Shown one piece after another: positions 1 through 8,467 of a DNA stretch of 64,000 nucleotides (positions are counted from its first letter, which is position 1; the number at the start of each line of letters is the position of its first letter). The translations under genes were made by a program, and so were the position numbers. The stretch is from Dyadobacter psychrophilus (lineage in GTDB: Bacteria; Bacteroidota; Bacteroidia; Cytophagales; Spirosomataceae). The stretch covers positions 868,001-932,000 of the forward strand of contig NZ_FUZA01000002.1 in the NCBI RefSeq assembly GCF_900167945.1, written 5' to 3'. The notes under the pieces were generated by a model. That model saw only the letters and a program-made list of their open reading frames with translations. It searched no databases and was not told the DNA's origin.

Positions 1-189
1 GGAATGACTGCCGGTGCGGTAATTAACGAAAAGCTGACAGCCGAATCCAAAAAGCTGCTTCTGTACTCGCATAAGAATTTGACTGAGCTGGCATTTGACC
101 TTGGTTTTGCGGACGCTTCGCACTTCAATAAGTTCTTCAAGCGCCAGACGGGCGTGCTTCCCGGGGTTTATCGCAAAGGAATTTCCTGA
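1..189 (+). CDS. AraC-family regulator, C-terminal fragment (cut by window start)
   Basis: The frame is open from the first base, so the gene starts before the window; the ATG at 4 is probably internal. The visible part is the second helix-turn-helix of an AraC DNA-binding domain: the stretch reading LAFDLGFADASHFNKFFKRQ followed by TG.LPG.YR is the family signature. It would bind DNA and activate transcription of unknown targets. Nothing can be said about its sensor domain. A gap of about 100 bp separates it from the receptor gene at 287. Confidence 0.75.
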   Translation, partial: GMTAGAVINEKLTAESKKLLLYSHKNLTELAFDLGFADASHFNKFFKRQTGVLPGVYRKGIS

Positions 190-239
190 ATGTACCAGAA
201 ATCGGCGCTAATGTACAAAGTCTACTGTTCTTGTAGAGT

Positions 240-247
240 TAATTTTG
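240..247 (+). promoter_or_regulatory. possible -7 promoter element (TAATTTTG)
   Basis: This matches the Bacteroidota -7 consensus TAnnTTTG, 39 bp before the ATG at 287. I see no good TTG element at the usual 19-21 bp upstream, so the call is tentative. Confidence 0.3.
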
Positions 248-286
248 CCAATCTGCTAAATAAGCAGAAACGGCATTTTACTCGAC

Positions 287-2749
287 ATGAAATTTTTACG
301 GCTCACAGCATTCATTTTACTTGCTTCCATATTGACGGTTAGGGCGCAAACGGGCCTGACCATTACCGGTAATGTTATAGACAGACAATCCAGACAGCCT
401 TTGGCATATTGTTCTGTTGCACTTTTCAAAAGCCAGGATTCGTCACTGGTAACAGGATTGCTAACCTCTGAAAAAGGCTATTTTAAATTTGAAAATATAA
501 CTTCCGGCCCCTATTATCTTCAATTGCAATACATTGGTTATAACAAGTTAACGGTCCCGGTGCCTGGTGTTTTTTCGCCGGGAAACATTGTAGAGGTTCC
601 AACCATTGCCATGGAAACGGATCCCAGGACGCTGCAGGAATTGAACGTAACAGCTGATCGGCAGGTGCTGCAAAATAAAGTCGACCGGCAGGTCTATCGG
701 GCAGACAAGTTTCTTAACGGTCAGGGTGGTACAGCTATTGATATTTTGAAAAACACGCCGTCGGTCACTGTCAACAGCGAAGGCGACATTACATTACGCG
801 GTTCATCGGGGTTTCTGATTTTAATTAATGGAAAGCCTGTGCAAACAGACGCGGCAACCATTCTTAACCAGATCCCGGCCAATACGATCGAGAATGTGGA
901 AGTGATCACATCGCCATCTGCCCGTTTTGATCCGGACGGAAAATCGGGCATCATTAATATAACAACCAAGACGGCGCTGGCAGGGTCCAGATCTTTTTCG
1001 GCTAATATGCAAGGCGGCTTACCTGCCGTTCACACTTATCACAATTTGAACAATCCAGTCCGTTTCGGAGTAGACGCAACCTTTAATGTTCGTTCAGAAA
1101 AGTGGGATTTTAGCCTGAGCGGCAATTATTTGCGGAATGATATCGCAGGGCAGCGTACCGGCGACGTGAATACGACGATTGATAACATATTTACCTCATT
1201 CCCATCTGATGGCGAGCGGAGTTTCGTCCGTTATAATTATACGGCCAGAGGTGCTGTTTCTTTCACTCCGCGCCCCAACGATACATTTTCGGCTGGATTC
1301 TACACAGGTTACCGTTCCCAGTCACGCCGTGCGGACATTGTATATAATAACTCAAAAACCGACCTCGCGACCAACGAGACCATCGGAAGCATTACTTACT
1401 TTAATTCAAATGTGGCACGCAAATCGGGCCGGGTAACATTGGGAAATCTGGATTATACACACACCTTTAAAAACAAATCGGCACTTGCTGTTTCTGGGCT
1501 CGTTGAGCATGCCGCTATGGATGGGCTTACAACGAATATCAATCTGCGGGAACCAGGCCGGGGTGAAATCCTGCAAAGCAGCCGGAACCCAAGCAACAAT
1601 CCGCTGAATGCATTGCGGTTGAAAGGGGATTATACCGTCAATGTGGGCCGGGGAAAGTTGGAAACCGGCTATCAATACCGGAATCAGGTTCAGAAAGGCA
1701 CCTTTCAATATCTTGATCTGGATTTGGAAACCGGCGCATTCAATGTTATTCCGGAATTTAGCAGTAATACCAAAGTGACTAACCAGATCCATTCGGTTTA
1801 CGGGCAGTATTCAGCCAAACAAGGCAAAATGGAATATACGGCCGGGTTGCGTTACGAATATTCCAAGCGGGTATTCTTTGCCGACATGGAGGGAGCCAGG
1901 ACGCTGAACTTGTCTAACCTTTTTCCTTCGCTTAACCTGCAATATCAGTTGGCCGAATCGCTTCGTGCACGGGGCGGATACAGTAAACGTGTGCAGCGCG
2001 CGACGAATAGCGAGCTTAACCCGTTTCCCGAGCGTGAACATTCTGAGACGCTGGAATCAGGAGATCCGGACATCTTGCCCGAATTTATCGACCTGTCTGA
2101 ACTTGGGATCGTCAAAGACTTTAAAGAAGGCAGCATCTTTGTCACAGCTTATAATCAGCGTATTAAAAATGTCGTAAACCGGGTCAATAGCGTTTATAAT
2201 GACACGATATTGAACCGGATCTACACCAATGCCGGCTTGGCAACGTCCTGGGGACTGGAAACGGGCAGTACAATTAATGTCCGGAAGTGGTGGCAGATTT
2301 ATGCTGGCGGTAATTTATATCATTATAAATTAAAAGGTTCCCTGTTTAATGATGATGTAAATGTCAATACGGCCAGTTGGGTTTACGCCATCAATGCGAA
2401 TACAACATTCAAGCTTGCCAAGAATTTCCAGGTCCAGGGGTCGCTGAATTATTTGTCTAAACGGGTCACCGCGCAAGGGGAAGACTCGCGTTTTATAACT
2501 CCCAATCTTTCCGCCAGAAGCACATTTTTGAAAGGGAAACTTGCGGCCACATTGCAGTGGCAAAATGTTGATCTTGGCCTCCTGGGTTCTAACCGTCAGC
2601 GGATCACGACTTTTGGGAAAAACTTTTTTACAACAACTAATTACATTCAGGAGACAGATATTTTTCTGCTCAACCTGAGCTACAATATCAATCAGACCTC
2701 CAAAAAGTCGAAATTGCCATCAAGCGAATTTGGAGAAAAAGAGTTTTGA
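287..2749 (+). CDS. TonB-dependent receptor-like outer-membrane beta-barrel protein (OMP_b-brl_3 type)
   Basis: An 820-residue outer-membrane protein with a signal peptide ending around RAQ (residue 21). A carboxypeptidase-regulatory-like domain follows at about 25-110 (GNVIDRQSRQPLAYCSVALF). Next comes a plug domain at about 130-230 (GGTAIDILKNTPSVTV, then IENVEVITSPSARFDPDG.SGIINI), and the rest is barrel. This is the organisation of the OMP_b-brl_3 family, which lacks the usual SusD partner; substrates are mostly unknown. The gene at 53867 is of the same type. It stands alone between an AraC regulator tail and a convergent ChrB-like gene. The family call is firm and the substrate is unknown. 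Confidence 0.85.
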   Translation: MKFLRLTAFILLASILTVRAQTGLTITGNVIDRQSRQPLAYCSVALFKSQDSSLVTGLLTSEKGYFKFENITSGPYYLQLQYIGYNKLTVPVPGVFSPGNIVEVPTIAMETDPRTLQELNVTADRQVLQNKVDRQVYRADKFLNGQGGTAIDILKNTPSVTVNSEGDITLRGSSGFLILINGKPVQTDAATILNQIPANTIENVEVITSPSARFDPDGKSGIINITTKTALAGSRSFSANMQGGLPAVHTYHNLNNPVRFGVDATFNVRSEKWDFSLSGNYLRNDIAGQRTGDVNTTIDNIFTSFPSDGERSFVRYNYTARGAVSFTPRPNDTFSAGFYTGYRSQSRRADIVYNNSKTDLATNETIGSITYFNSNVARKSGRVTLGNLDYTHTFKNKSALAVSGLVEHAAMDGLTTNINLREPGRGEILQSSRNPSNNPLNALRLKGDYTVNVGRGKLETGYQYRNQVQKGTFQYLDLDLETGAFNVIPEFSSNTKVTNQIHSVYGQYSAKQGKMEYTAGLRYEYSKRVFFADMEGARTLNLSNLFPSLNLQYQLAESLRARGGYSKRVQRATNSELNPFPEREHSETLESGDPDILPEFIDLSELGIVKDFKEGSIFVTAYNQRIKNVVNRVNSVYNDTILNRIYTNAGLATSWGLETGSTINVRKWWQIYAGGNLYHYKLKGSLFNDDVNVNTASWVYAINANTTFKLAKNFQVQGSLNYLSKRVTAQGEDSRFITPNLSARSTFLKGKLAATLQWQNVDLGLLGSNRQRITTFGKNFFTTTNYIQETDIFLLNLSYNINQTSKKSKLPSSEFGEKEF

Positions 2750-2813
2750 TAAATTACTTTGTCGCCCATAAATGCAGGTCGTGATCTGATTAGAATGGCG
2801 GATTGTACAGGGA

Positions 2814-3659
2814 TTACTTTTTAGGTAAATTTCTCCTGAAGTCCGATGGATTTTGGCCCGTGTGCGCTTTAAATATCCTGTTGAAATGGCTCTGATCGGA
2901 AAACCCTGTGAGGTAGGCAATTTCCGACAATGTATGGTCCGGATTCTCAAGAAGGTCCATGGCTTTTTCGATGCGTAGTTTCCGGATATATTCACCAAAG
3001 GACAAGTTGCTGAAATACTTGGAAAACTCGCGGGAGACGTATGAAGGATGGATTTGCAGACCTTCCGAAATTTCTTTCAGGCTTAAACTAAGGTTCGTGT
3101 CGATCTGGTCCTGAATAATTTCTTTGAGCTCTTTGGCCCATTTCGGGGTTTTTTGGTTTTCGGTCTTCTGTTTGTCCAGATAGGCGTTGAAAACAGCCAG
3201 AAGCATCTTTTCGGTTGGGTTTTGTGTATGTTTTTGTTTTTGGAGATGTTTCGCCCAGCTATAAAGTGCATCGTAAATAAGCATCCCTTTTTCAAGTAAC
3301 TCGTGGTCGTCGGTAATGTTATAGGCAAGTCCCGCCGAAATTGCCCACAGCCCCGACGATTGAGAAGCCAGCGAATGGGCATCCGTGTCAGCTCCCCGGA
3401 TAATGACTGCCATATCCTTTAAGGCCGGATCCTGGATATCATATCTTTCCAGGAAGAAATCGAATGTGCAACGATCCTCATAATGTGTGAATTCCGTGTC
3501 CGGAATGTCAAAAGGCGTGGCATCCAGTTCAAGTGCCTTTGCTTTCACCTGATCAAATGGGACGAAATAGATCTGTGCATCCGGATCGATGAATCTTTTG
3601 ATCAGCCAGGGACAGGCTATCCGGTCAATTTTAGGGCGCTCACGCGTAATCCAATTCAT
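2814..3659 (-). CDS. ChrB C-terminal-like domain fused to an AraC helix-turn-helix domain
   Basis: I start at the Met at 3659 (281 residues, beginning MNWITRERPKIDRIACPW). The frame is open to 3710, but the TRERPKIDRIACPWLI sequence that opens the ChrB/chromate-resistance domain follows directly. Residues about 4-135 resemble that domain (PWLIKRFIDP, TPFDIPD.EFTHY, CTFDFFLERY, IIRGADTD). Residues about 180-276 are an AraC DNA-binding domain with two helix-turn-helices (SLKEISEGLQIHPSYVSREF; LSEIAYLTGFSDQSHFNRIF). ChrB proteins are known as chromate sensors or regulators in Proteobacteria. Here the domain appears to act as the sensory half of an AraC regulator. No chromate transporter (ChrA) is nearby. 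A TATCTTTG element lies 26 bp upstream. The ligand is unknown. Confidence 0.8.
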   Translation of the reverse strand: MNWITRERPKIDRIACPWLIKRFIDPDAQIYFVPFDQVKAKALELDATPFDIPDTEFTHYEDRCTFDFFLERYDIQDPALKDMAVIIRGADTDAHSLASQSSGLWAISAGLAYNITDDHELLEKGMLIYDALYSWAKHLQKQKHTQNPTEKMLLAVFNAYLDKQKTENQKTPKWAKELKEIIQDQIDTNLSLSLKEISEGLQIHPSYVSREFSKYFSNLSFGEYIRKLRIEKAMDLLENPDHTLSEIAYLTGFSDQSHFNRIFKAHTGQNPSDFRRNLPKK

Positions 3660-3685
3660 TGTCTGAAACACTATAAAAATCCTGT

Positions 3686-3693
3686 CAAAGATA
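3686..3693 (-). promoter_or_regulatory. -7 promoter element (TATCTTTG) of the ChrB/AraC gene
   Basis: Read on the minus strand this matches TAnnTTTG exactly and ends 26 bp before the chosen start codon at 3659. This supports that start over the longer frame to 3710, which would put the element inside the coding sequence. No clear -33 TTG was found. Confidence 0.4.
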
Positions 3694-3786
3694 GTGCTTG
3701 CCAGGTGCATAATCGTGTCAAATCAATGATTTTATACTATCCATAAGCCGTGGATACGCCGATTTTTGTGTTTTAAAAATATAAAT

Positions 3787-4680
3787 ATGGAAACGACACA
3801 AAACGCGCAAACTGACATTGCATTCGAATCCCACAAAAAATTCCAGCGGATTGACGGGCTTAAAATGGCCTACATTGACAAAGGCAACGGTGATCCGATT
3901 GTTTTCCTTCACGGAAACCCTACGTCGGGTTACATTTGGCGAAATGTTTTGCCGCATGTCCAGGACTTAGGACGTTGCATAGTTCCTGACCTGATGGGCA
4001 TGGGTGACTCGGATCATTTCAAAGAGGCGGCGGATTACACTTTCGAAAAGAATGAGCGTTATCTGGATGCGCTTTTCAGTGCGCTCGGCCTTCAAAAAAA
4101 TATAACATTTGTTGTGCACGACTGGGGCTCGGTGCTGGCTTTTTATTGGGCACGAAAACATCCAGGTGCAGTGAAGGGAATCGTTTACATGGAATCCATC
4201 ACGCGGCCGCGTTCCTGGGAGGAAGTGCCCGGCGCGGCACGCGAAACTTTCCTGAAGCTGCGATCAAACGAGGGGGAGCAAATGGTGCTTGCCGGGAATT
4301 CGTTCATCGAGTTTAATTTGCCAAAAACGATTTTGCGCACATTATCGGATGAAGAAATGGCAGCATATCGCCGGCCTTTTTCCGAGCCGGGGGAGGGCAG
4401 GCGGGCTATGCTCAGCTGGGCCAGGCAGTTGCCGTTGGGCGGCGAGCCTGTGGAAATGATCCGGATCGTGAATGAAAACAGCAGCTGGCTTGCAGAAAGT
4501 CCTTTCCCGAAACTCTTCATTGAAGCCATCCCTGGAACTCTGGCCGATGCAGAAAAGCAAGCTTGTATGCGCTGGCCAAATCAGACCCATATAACAGTGA
4601 GCGGACATCATAACTTGCAGGAAGATTCTGCCGGGGAAATCGGTGTGGCCATTGCAGAATGGTTGCGGAAAATCAGGTAA
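3787..4680 (+). CDS. haloalkane dehalogenase (HLD-II / LinB-like)
   Basis: A 297-residue alpha/beta-hydrolase, starting at the Met at 3787 (METTQNAQTD). It should hydrolyse carbon-halogen bonds of haloalkanes to an alcohol plus halide in the cytoplasm. All five signature residues of the HLD-II subfamily are visible. They are halide-binding Asn44 in HGNPTSGYIWRN, nucleophile Asp112 and halide-binding Trp113 in HDWGS, acid Glu136 in YMESI, and base His275 in GHHNLQEDS. The length fits the family. The AraC regulator gene starts 24 bp downstream on the same strand and may control it. The family assignment is strong; the natural substrate is not known, and many such enzymes accept varied haloalkanes. 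Confidence 0.88.
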   Translation: METTQNAQTDIAFESHKKFQRIDGLKMAYIDKGNGDPIVFLHGNPTSGYIWRNVLPHVQDLGRCIVPDLMGMGDSDHFKEAADYTFEKNERYLDALFSALGLQKNITFVVHDWGSVLAFYWARKHPGAVKGIVYMESITRPRSWEEVPGAARETFLKLRSNEGEQMVLAGNSFIEFNLPKTILRTLSDEEMAAYRRPFSEPGEGRRAMLSWARQLPLGGEPVEMIRIVNENSSWLAESPFPKLFIEAIPGTLADAEKQACMRWPNQTHITVSGHHNLQEDSAGEIGVAIAEWLRKIR

Positions 4681-4704
4681 ATTGATATATTCACGTATTA
4701 TCCC

Positions 4705-5463
4705 ATGCAAATATTCGAACCTGCTTCCTGTCTGAATCCATTCATTAAGGCGTTTACGGTTGTTGAAAGCAACGGCACATTCGTAAGCCGGTTATTGCCC
4801 GATACATCCGTGGTAGCAGCTATTCGTTTGCAGGGACGTGTGCATTACCAGCAGGAAAATGGCAATTCCTGCCTTCCTGTCTTATCTATATCCGGTTTAA
4901 GGAAATCGGTTAAAATAGCGGAATACGATAAAAACAGCGTCAACATGCTCGTCCAGTTCAGGGAGGGCGGCGCGGCTGCCTTCTTCGACTTGCCCATGCA
5001 CGAATTGTTCGAACTGAATGTTGGGCTGGATCATTTTTTCAAATCTTCCGAGTTAATGTTGCTACAAGAACATTTGGAAGCAGCGGGATCCATTCCGGGC
5101 AAAGTCAATGTTGTCCAGCAGTTTTTTATTGCAAGAATCCGTGATAGAAAACCTGACCTGCTTATCGCGCATTCTGTGGAAAAAATAAAGGTAGCAAAAG
5201 GCATAGTCAGTGTGAAGGAATTGTCTGATGACCTCTACGTCAGCCTGGATGTTTTTGAAAAGCGATTTCGCAAAGTGGTAGGAACAACGCCAAAGCAGTT
5301 TGCCGACATCGTACGCATGAAAGCATTGATCGGACAAGGACCGTTGACCAGCCACCTCCTTGAATCGGCGCTGGATGCCGGTTTTTTTGATCAGTCCCAT
5401 TTTATCAAGAATTTCAAAAAATTCACTGGTCAAACGCCCGGCGAGTTTTTTGGTGACTTGTAA
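4705..5463 (+). CDS. AraC-family transcriptional regulator
   Basis: A 252-residue regulator. The N-terminal half (about 1-130) resembles the small cupin-like sensor seen in many Bacteroidota AraC proteins (PDTSVVAAIRLQGRVHY, then LSISGLR, then LVQFREGGAAAFFDLPMHEL). The C-terminal half is a DNA-binding domain with helix-turn-helices at about 175-195 (VKELSDDLYVSLDVFEKRFR) and 220-245 (ALDAGFFDQSHFIKNFKKF.GQTPGEF). It starts 24 bp after the haloalkane dehalogenase, so the two are probably co-transcribed. A terminator-like hairpin follows its stop codon. The inducer is unknown. Confidence 0.85.
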   Translation: MQIFEPASCLNPFIKAFTVVESNGTFVSRLLPDTSVVAAIRLQGRVHYQQENGNSCLPVLSISGLRKSVKIAEYDKNSVNMLVQFREGGAAAFFDLPMHELFELNVGLDHFFKSSELMLLQEHLEAAGSIPGKVNVVQQFFIARIRDRKPDLLIAHSVEKIKVAKGIVSVKELSDDLYVSLDVFEKRFRKVVGTTPKQFADIVRMKALIGQGPLTSHLLESALDAGFFDQSHFIKNFKKFTGQTPGEFFGDL

Positions 5464-5529
5464 TTCGTGAATAGCCTTTTTCTCGTGTGCACTTGCAAGC
5501 GGAACGATTTTTTACAGCATCGTCTTCCG

Positions 5530-5561
5530 ACAGGGTTTTCATGCACTGTAAACCCTGTTTT
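5530..5561 (+). terminator. terminator-like hairpin after the AraC gene
   Basis: ACAGGGTTT (5530-5538) pairs with AAACCCTGT (5550-5558) around an 11-base loop and runs into four T residues. It sits between the AraC stop (5463) and the ACP start (5587). Only about 25 bp remain downstream for an ACP promoter, so it may act as an attenuator rather than a full stop. Confidence 0.5.
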
Positions 5562-5586
5562 GATTCTCACTTCACAACATAACGAG

Positions 5587-5856
5587 ATGCTGGACAGGCT
5601 TAAAGAAGATCTTAAACAACAAATTATTGAACAATTGAACCTGGAAGAGGTAACGCCGGCCGACATTGATGAGGACAAGCCGCTTTTTCATAGTTCAGGC
5701 CTGGGTCTGGATTCGATCGACGCGCTGGAATTGATAGTGATGCTTGAAAAATACTATGGAATCGAGGTTCTGGAACCACAGGAAAGCAGAAGGGCATTCA
5801 AATCCATTTCCTCAATGGCTGACTATATTCGTGAAATAAAGCCCGGTCGCTACTAG
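5587..5856 (+). CDS. orphan acyl carrier protein
   Basis: An 89-residue acidic protein with the phosphopantetheine attachment motif GLGLDSIDALELIVMLE; Ser43 is the expected prosthetic-group site. The frame stays open upstream to 5467, but that extension is not ACP-like and runs through a terminator hairpin, so I choose the ATG at 5587 (MLDRLKEDLK). It is not the usual fatty-acid acpP context: no ketosynthase, acyltransferase or reductase gene lies nearby. The closest architecture is the ACPs of type II, aryl-polyene-like or dialkylresorcinol pathways. The partner enzymes must lie elsewhere. Confidence 0.85.
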   Translation: MLDRLKEDLKQQIIEQLNLEEVTPADIDEDKPLFHSSGLGLDSIDALELIVMLEKYYGIEVLEPQESRRAFKSISSMADYIREIKPGRY

Positions 5857-5866
5857 TAACCGGGCT
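5840..5866. terminator. hairpin between convergent ACP and phospholipase C genes
   Basis: AGCCCGGT (5840-5847) pairs with ACCGGGCT (5859-5866), spanning the ACP stop codon. It lies between two convergent genes, but the T-run is weak, so bidirectional termination is only probable. Confidence 0.45.
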
Positions 5867-5875
5867 GTTTCTGGA

Positions 5876-8380
5876 TCAGACAATGCCGCCCATTAAGGGG
5901 TCGGTTTTGGTAACGGCGCCTGTCTCGACGTGCCCTGCAAAACGCTCTTCAAAATGTTCCCCGCCATTGATTTTAACGCTGAAATCATACCAGTTGAATG
6001 TTTTCGAAAGGTCAAGGATGATCGTGGCTTTTCCTTTGGCTGCGATTGTTTTGTGTTGTTCGCCGGTTTTGTAACTGTTGTCGGAAACGGACAGCTGGTG
6101 TGATTTTGAATCCATGTTCTCGATGAAGACTTCTATATTTCCCGTCAGTTTTTTGCCCGTACTTTGGTAAGCGCAAGTCACTTTCAGCAGCGGATTGTTT
6201 CCATCACCTTTAAATTCGCGGAAAAAACCGTTAGGGCCGTACACGCGCAAATGATATTTTGATTCTGAAAAATCACCGATATTCCATTCGTCCAATAGCG
6301 TATCGCCTGCGGATGCACTATAATCCCAGGAGCGAAGCGGATCGTTCTGATACGGGTTCATGGCGTAGACGCGAAAAGGTGCACCACTCGATTTTTGACC
6401 AAAAACTGCATTACCGGCTTTGAAAGACAATTGCAACTGATTTTTTGTTTTGTCAAAATATGCATTGGAATACAATTCATAAGGCAGCGCACATGCAGGG
6501 CGAACTCCTTTTTCCTGCGTTGGAAAAGCGGGAGACTCACGCAAGTTTTTGCTGATTTCCGCGATTTCCGATGCTGACAAATTTTTGAAATTGTCGGGCG
6601 TTTGCCGGAACTGCGCCTGATGGATTCCTTCAATGAACTGGTTCTTGTCAAGAAATGCGGGCTTTTCGATCTTTTCACCATTATAAGGCCGGAAAACAGA
6701 GGTCAAGTCGCCGCAAATAGTCCTCCGCCAGTTCGTGATATTTTCTTCCCGAACGTTTTTGCCGAATTTTTTTTCAATAAAGTTTTCCAGGAATTGAAGC
6801 GACGATGTGTGATCAAAAACTTCGGAATTGACAAATCCGCCACGCGTCCAGGGCGAAGCAATGATCATCGGCACGCGGTAACCCAGGCCGATAGAACCGT
6901 CGCGCAGTTTGGCGTCGTTCATGGATGGGTTGGTCTGCTGCTTCTTGGTAGCGAAATCCATTTTCGGGTCGATTCCTGCTGACACTTTACCGGTGTTTTC
7001 CTTGTAAGGATTGGGAACTGTGTAAGGCGGAATATGGTCGAAATAGCCGTCGTTTTCGTCGTATGTAAGGACGAAAATGGTTTTCTTCCAAACCTCAGGG
7101 TTTTTGAGCAGGATCTCCATTACCTCGCTTACATACCACGGCCCAAACCAGGGTTCGCCGGGATGGTCGGAGAACCGCGCTGGCGGCATCAGCCACGATA
7201 CTGCCGGTAATGTTCCCTGCTCCACATCCTGCCTGAACTGATGGAATATGTCGCCTTTTGGTACATTCAGTGTGCGTTCGGTCCCGTTGTCATTGTATTG
7301 TAAAGGGGTGAGCGTCTGGAAGTCAGCATCACTGATGTTGGTGGTAAATGCCTTTGTATTAAGATTTTTACCCGTTTCGGAAAGGCCGGAGAATGTTTCT
7401 GCATTGAATTTCTTCTGGGCCGTTTCATAGTTGGCGAGCAGCTTTTTGGCGGCTGCCAGTTTTCTGTCTTTCGATTCGTCCGCAGGCTGTTTTTCCAGCT
7501 CCGCGATGGTTTGAAGCACCGTTTCTTTTTTGGTCTGCAAATTGGCGATGCCTCCCTCATGAAAGCGGACATTATAGGCCTTAAAGTATTCCAGCACGTT
7601 TGTGCCAAAATTGCTCAGCCACGAGCTTTCCTCACCTTTCAAACCATAACCCATGGTAATTTCATTCTGATAAACTTTCCAGGGAATACCATTTTCTTCC
7701 AGCCTTTCGGGATAAGTTTTCCAATCCAGCTCGGGATATACATAATTGCTGATATTCCACAAATGCGCCAGCGCGTCGGTTTCATTCTTTTCCCGCACTG
7801 TCCCACTCATCCAGTAGTAGCGGTTTGGATGCGTGCCGGTGATGCTCGAACAGAAATTATGGTCGCATACGGTGAAAGCGTCGGCGAGCGAATAGTAGAA
7901 TGGGAAATCGTTCCGGTCGCAATAGCCCATGGTAAGGGGAATGTGCGAATAGTCCTTTTTGTTTGGCTTTTTCACGTCCAGCCAGCGGTCGTATTTGCCA
8001 TCATTCATAGCATCCGTCTGGTCTGTCCAGCCGTGGGGGATCGAGCCCATCCAGGCAATTTTGGTGTCTTTAACATTCAGGTGAAACGGGCTGTAAGTAT
8101 CTCCTTCTGCATTGGATTGGAACCAGACCTTGTTTTTATTTGGCAAATCAATCGCACGGGGATCATTAAAACCGCGAACGCCCTGCAATGTGCCCAGCTG
8201 ATGATCGAATGAACGGTTTTCGAGCATCAAAAAGACGACGTGCTCGGCGTCATAGAACGTACTTCCGGGCTCCGGGTTGATGGCAAGTGCCCTTTGAATG
8301 ACAGGGGGAAGCATATTGGCCATTGCGCCGCTGCCGGCAAGTAATGCTGCTTTTTTTAGAAATTCTCTTCTCGAATCCAT
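5876..8380 (-). CDS. phosphocholine-specific (non-haemolytic type) phospholipase C, Tat-exported
   Basis: An 834-residue enzyme of the bacterial phosphoesterase / acid phosphatase-like phospholipase C family. It cleaves phosphatidylcholine-type lipids to diacylglycerol and phosphocholine outside the cytoplasm. The N-terminus carries a twin-arginine signal (SRREFLKKAALLAG). The catalytic domain shows ENRSFDH at 54-60 and YDENDGYFDH further on, motifs typical of the metal-dependent phosphoesterase core. Two C-terminal beta-sandwich modules of DUF756 type (about 640-720 and 730-820) complete the usual architecture. Length is normal. A TACTTTTG element lies 44 bp upstream. It is monocistronic and convergent with the ACP gene. 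Confidence 0.9.
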   Translation of the reverse strand: MDSRREFLKKAALLAGSGAMANMLPPVIQRALAINPEPGSTFYDAEHVVFLMLENRSFDHQLGTLQGVRGFNDPRAIDLPNKNKVWFQSNAEGDTYSPFHLNVKDTKIAWMGSIPHGWTDQTDAMNDGKYDRWLDVKKPNKKDYSHIPLTMGYCDRNDFPFYYSLADAFTVCDHNFCSSITGTHPNRYYWMSGTVREKNETDALAHLWNISNYVYPELDWKTYPERLEENGIPWKVYQNEITMGYGLKGEESSWLSNFGTNVLEYFKAYNVRFHEGGIANLQTKKETVLQTIAELEKQPADESKDRKLAAAKKLLANYETAQKKFNAETFSGLSETGKNLNTKAFTTNISDADFQTLTPLQYNDNGTERTLNVPKGDIFHQFRQDVEQGTLPAVSWLMPPARFSDHPGEPWFGPWYVSEVMEILLKNPEVWKKTIFVLTYDENDGYFDHIPPYTVPNPYKENTGKVSAGIDPKMDFATKKQQTNPSMNDAKLRDGSIGLGYRVPMIIASPWTRGGFVNSEVFDHTSSLQFLENFIEKKFGKNVREENITNWRRTICGDLTSVFRPYNGEKIEKPAFLDKNQFIEGIHQAQFRQTPDNFKNLSASEIAEISKNLRESPAFPTQEKGVRPACALPYELYSNAYFDKTKNQLQLSFKAGNAVFGQKSSGAPFRVYAMNPYQNDPLRSWDYSASAGDTLLDEWNIGDFSESKYHLRVYGPNGFFREFKGDGNNPLLKVTCAYQSTGKKLTGNIEVFIENMDSKSHQLSVSDNSYKTGEQHKTIAAKGKATIILDLSKTFNWYDFSVKINGGEHFEERFAGHVETGAVTKTDPLMGGIV

Positions 8381-8424
8381 TTATTTATAAAATAATTATG
8401 TCAGCGGGTTGGTTAAATAAACGC

Positions 8425-8432
8425 CAAAAGTA
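8425..8432 (-). promoter_or_regulatory. -7 promoter element (TACTTTTG) of the phospholipase C gene
   Basis: On the minus strand this matches TAnnTTTG, 44 bp before the start codon at 8380. No clear TTG is seen 19-21 bp further upstream. Confidence 0.35.
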
Positions 8433-8467
8433 TTTCAGTTTGAAGAAAGGAATGTTAAGTTGCGGTT

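Noticed and set aside
5467..5586. Long N-terminal extension of the ACP frame to 5467
   Set aside because: It runs through a terminator-like hairpin (5530-5561) and is not ACP-like; the ATG at 5587 gives a normal-length carrier protein.
7511..8212. 233-codon plus-strand open frame within the phospholipase C gene
   Set aside because: It lies entirely opposite a strong Tat-signal enzyme gene with clear family motifs and shows no recognisable protein features.
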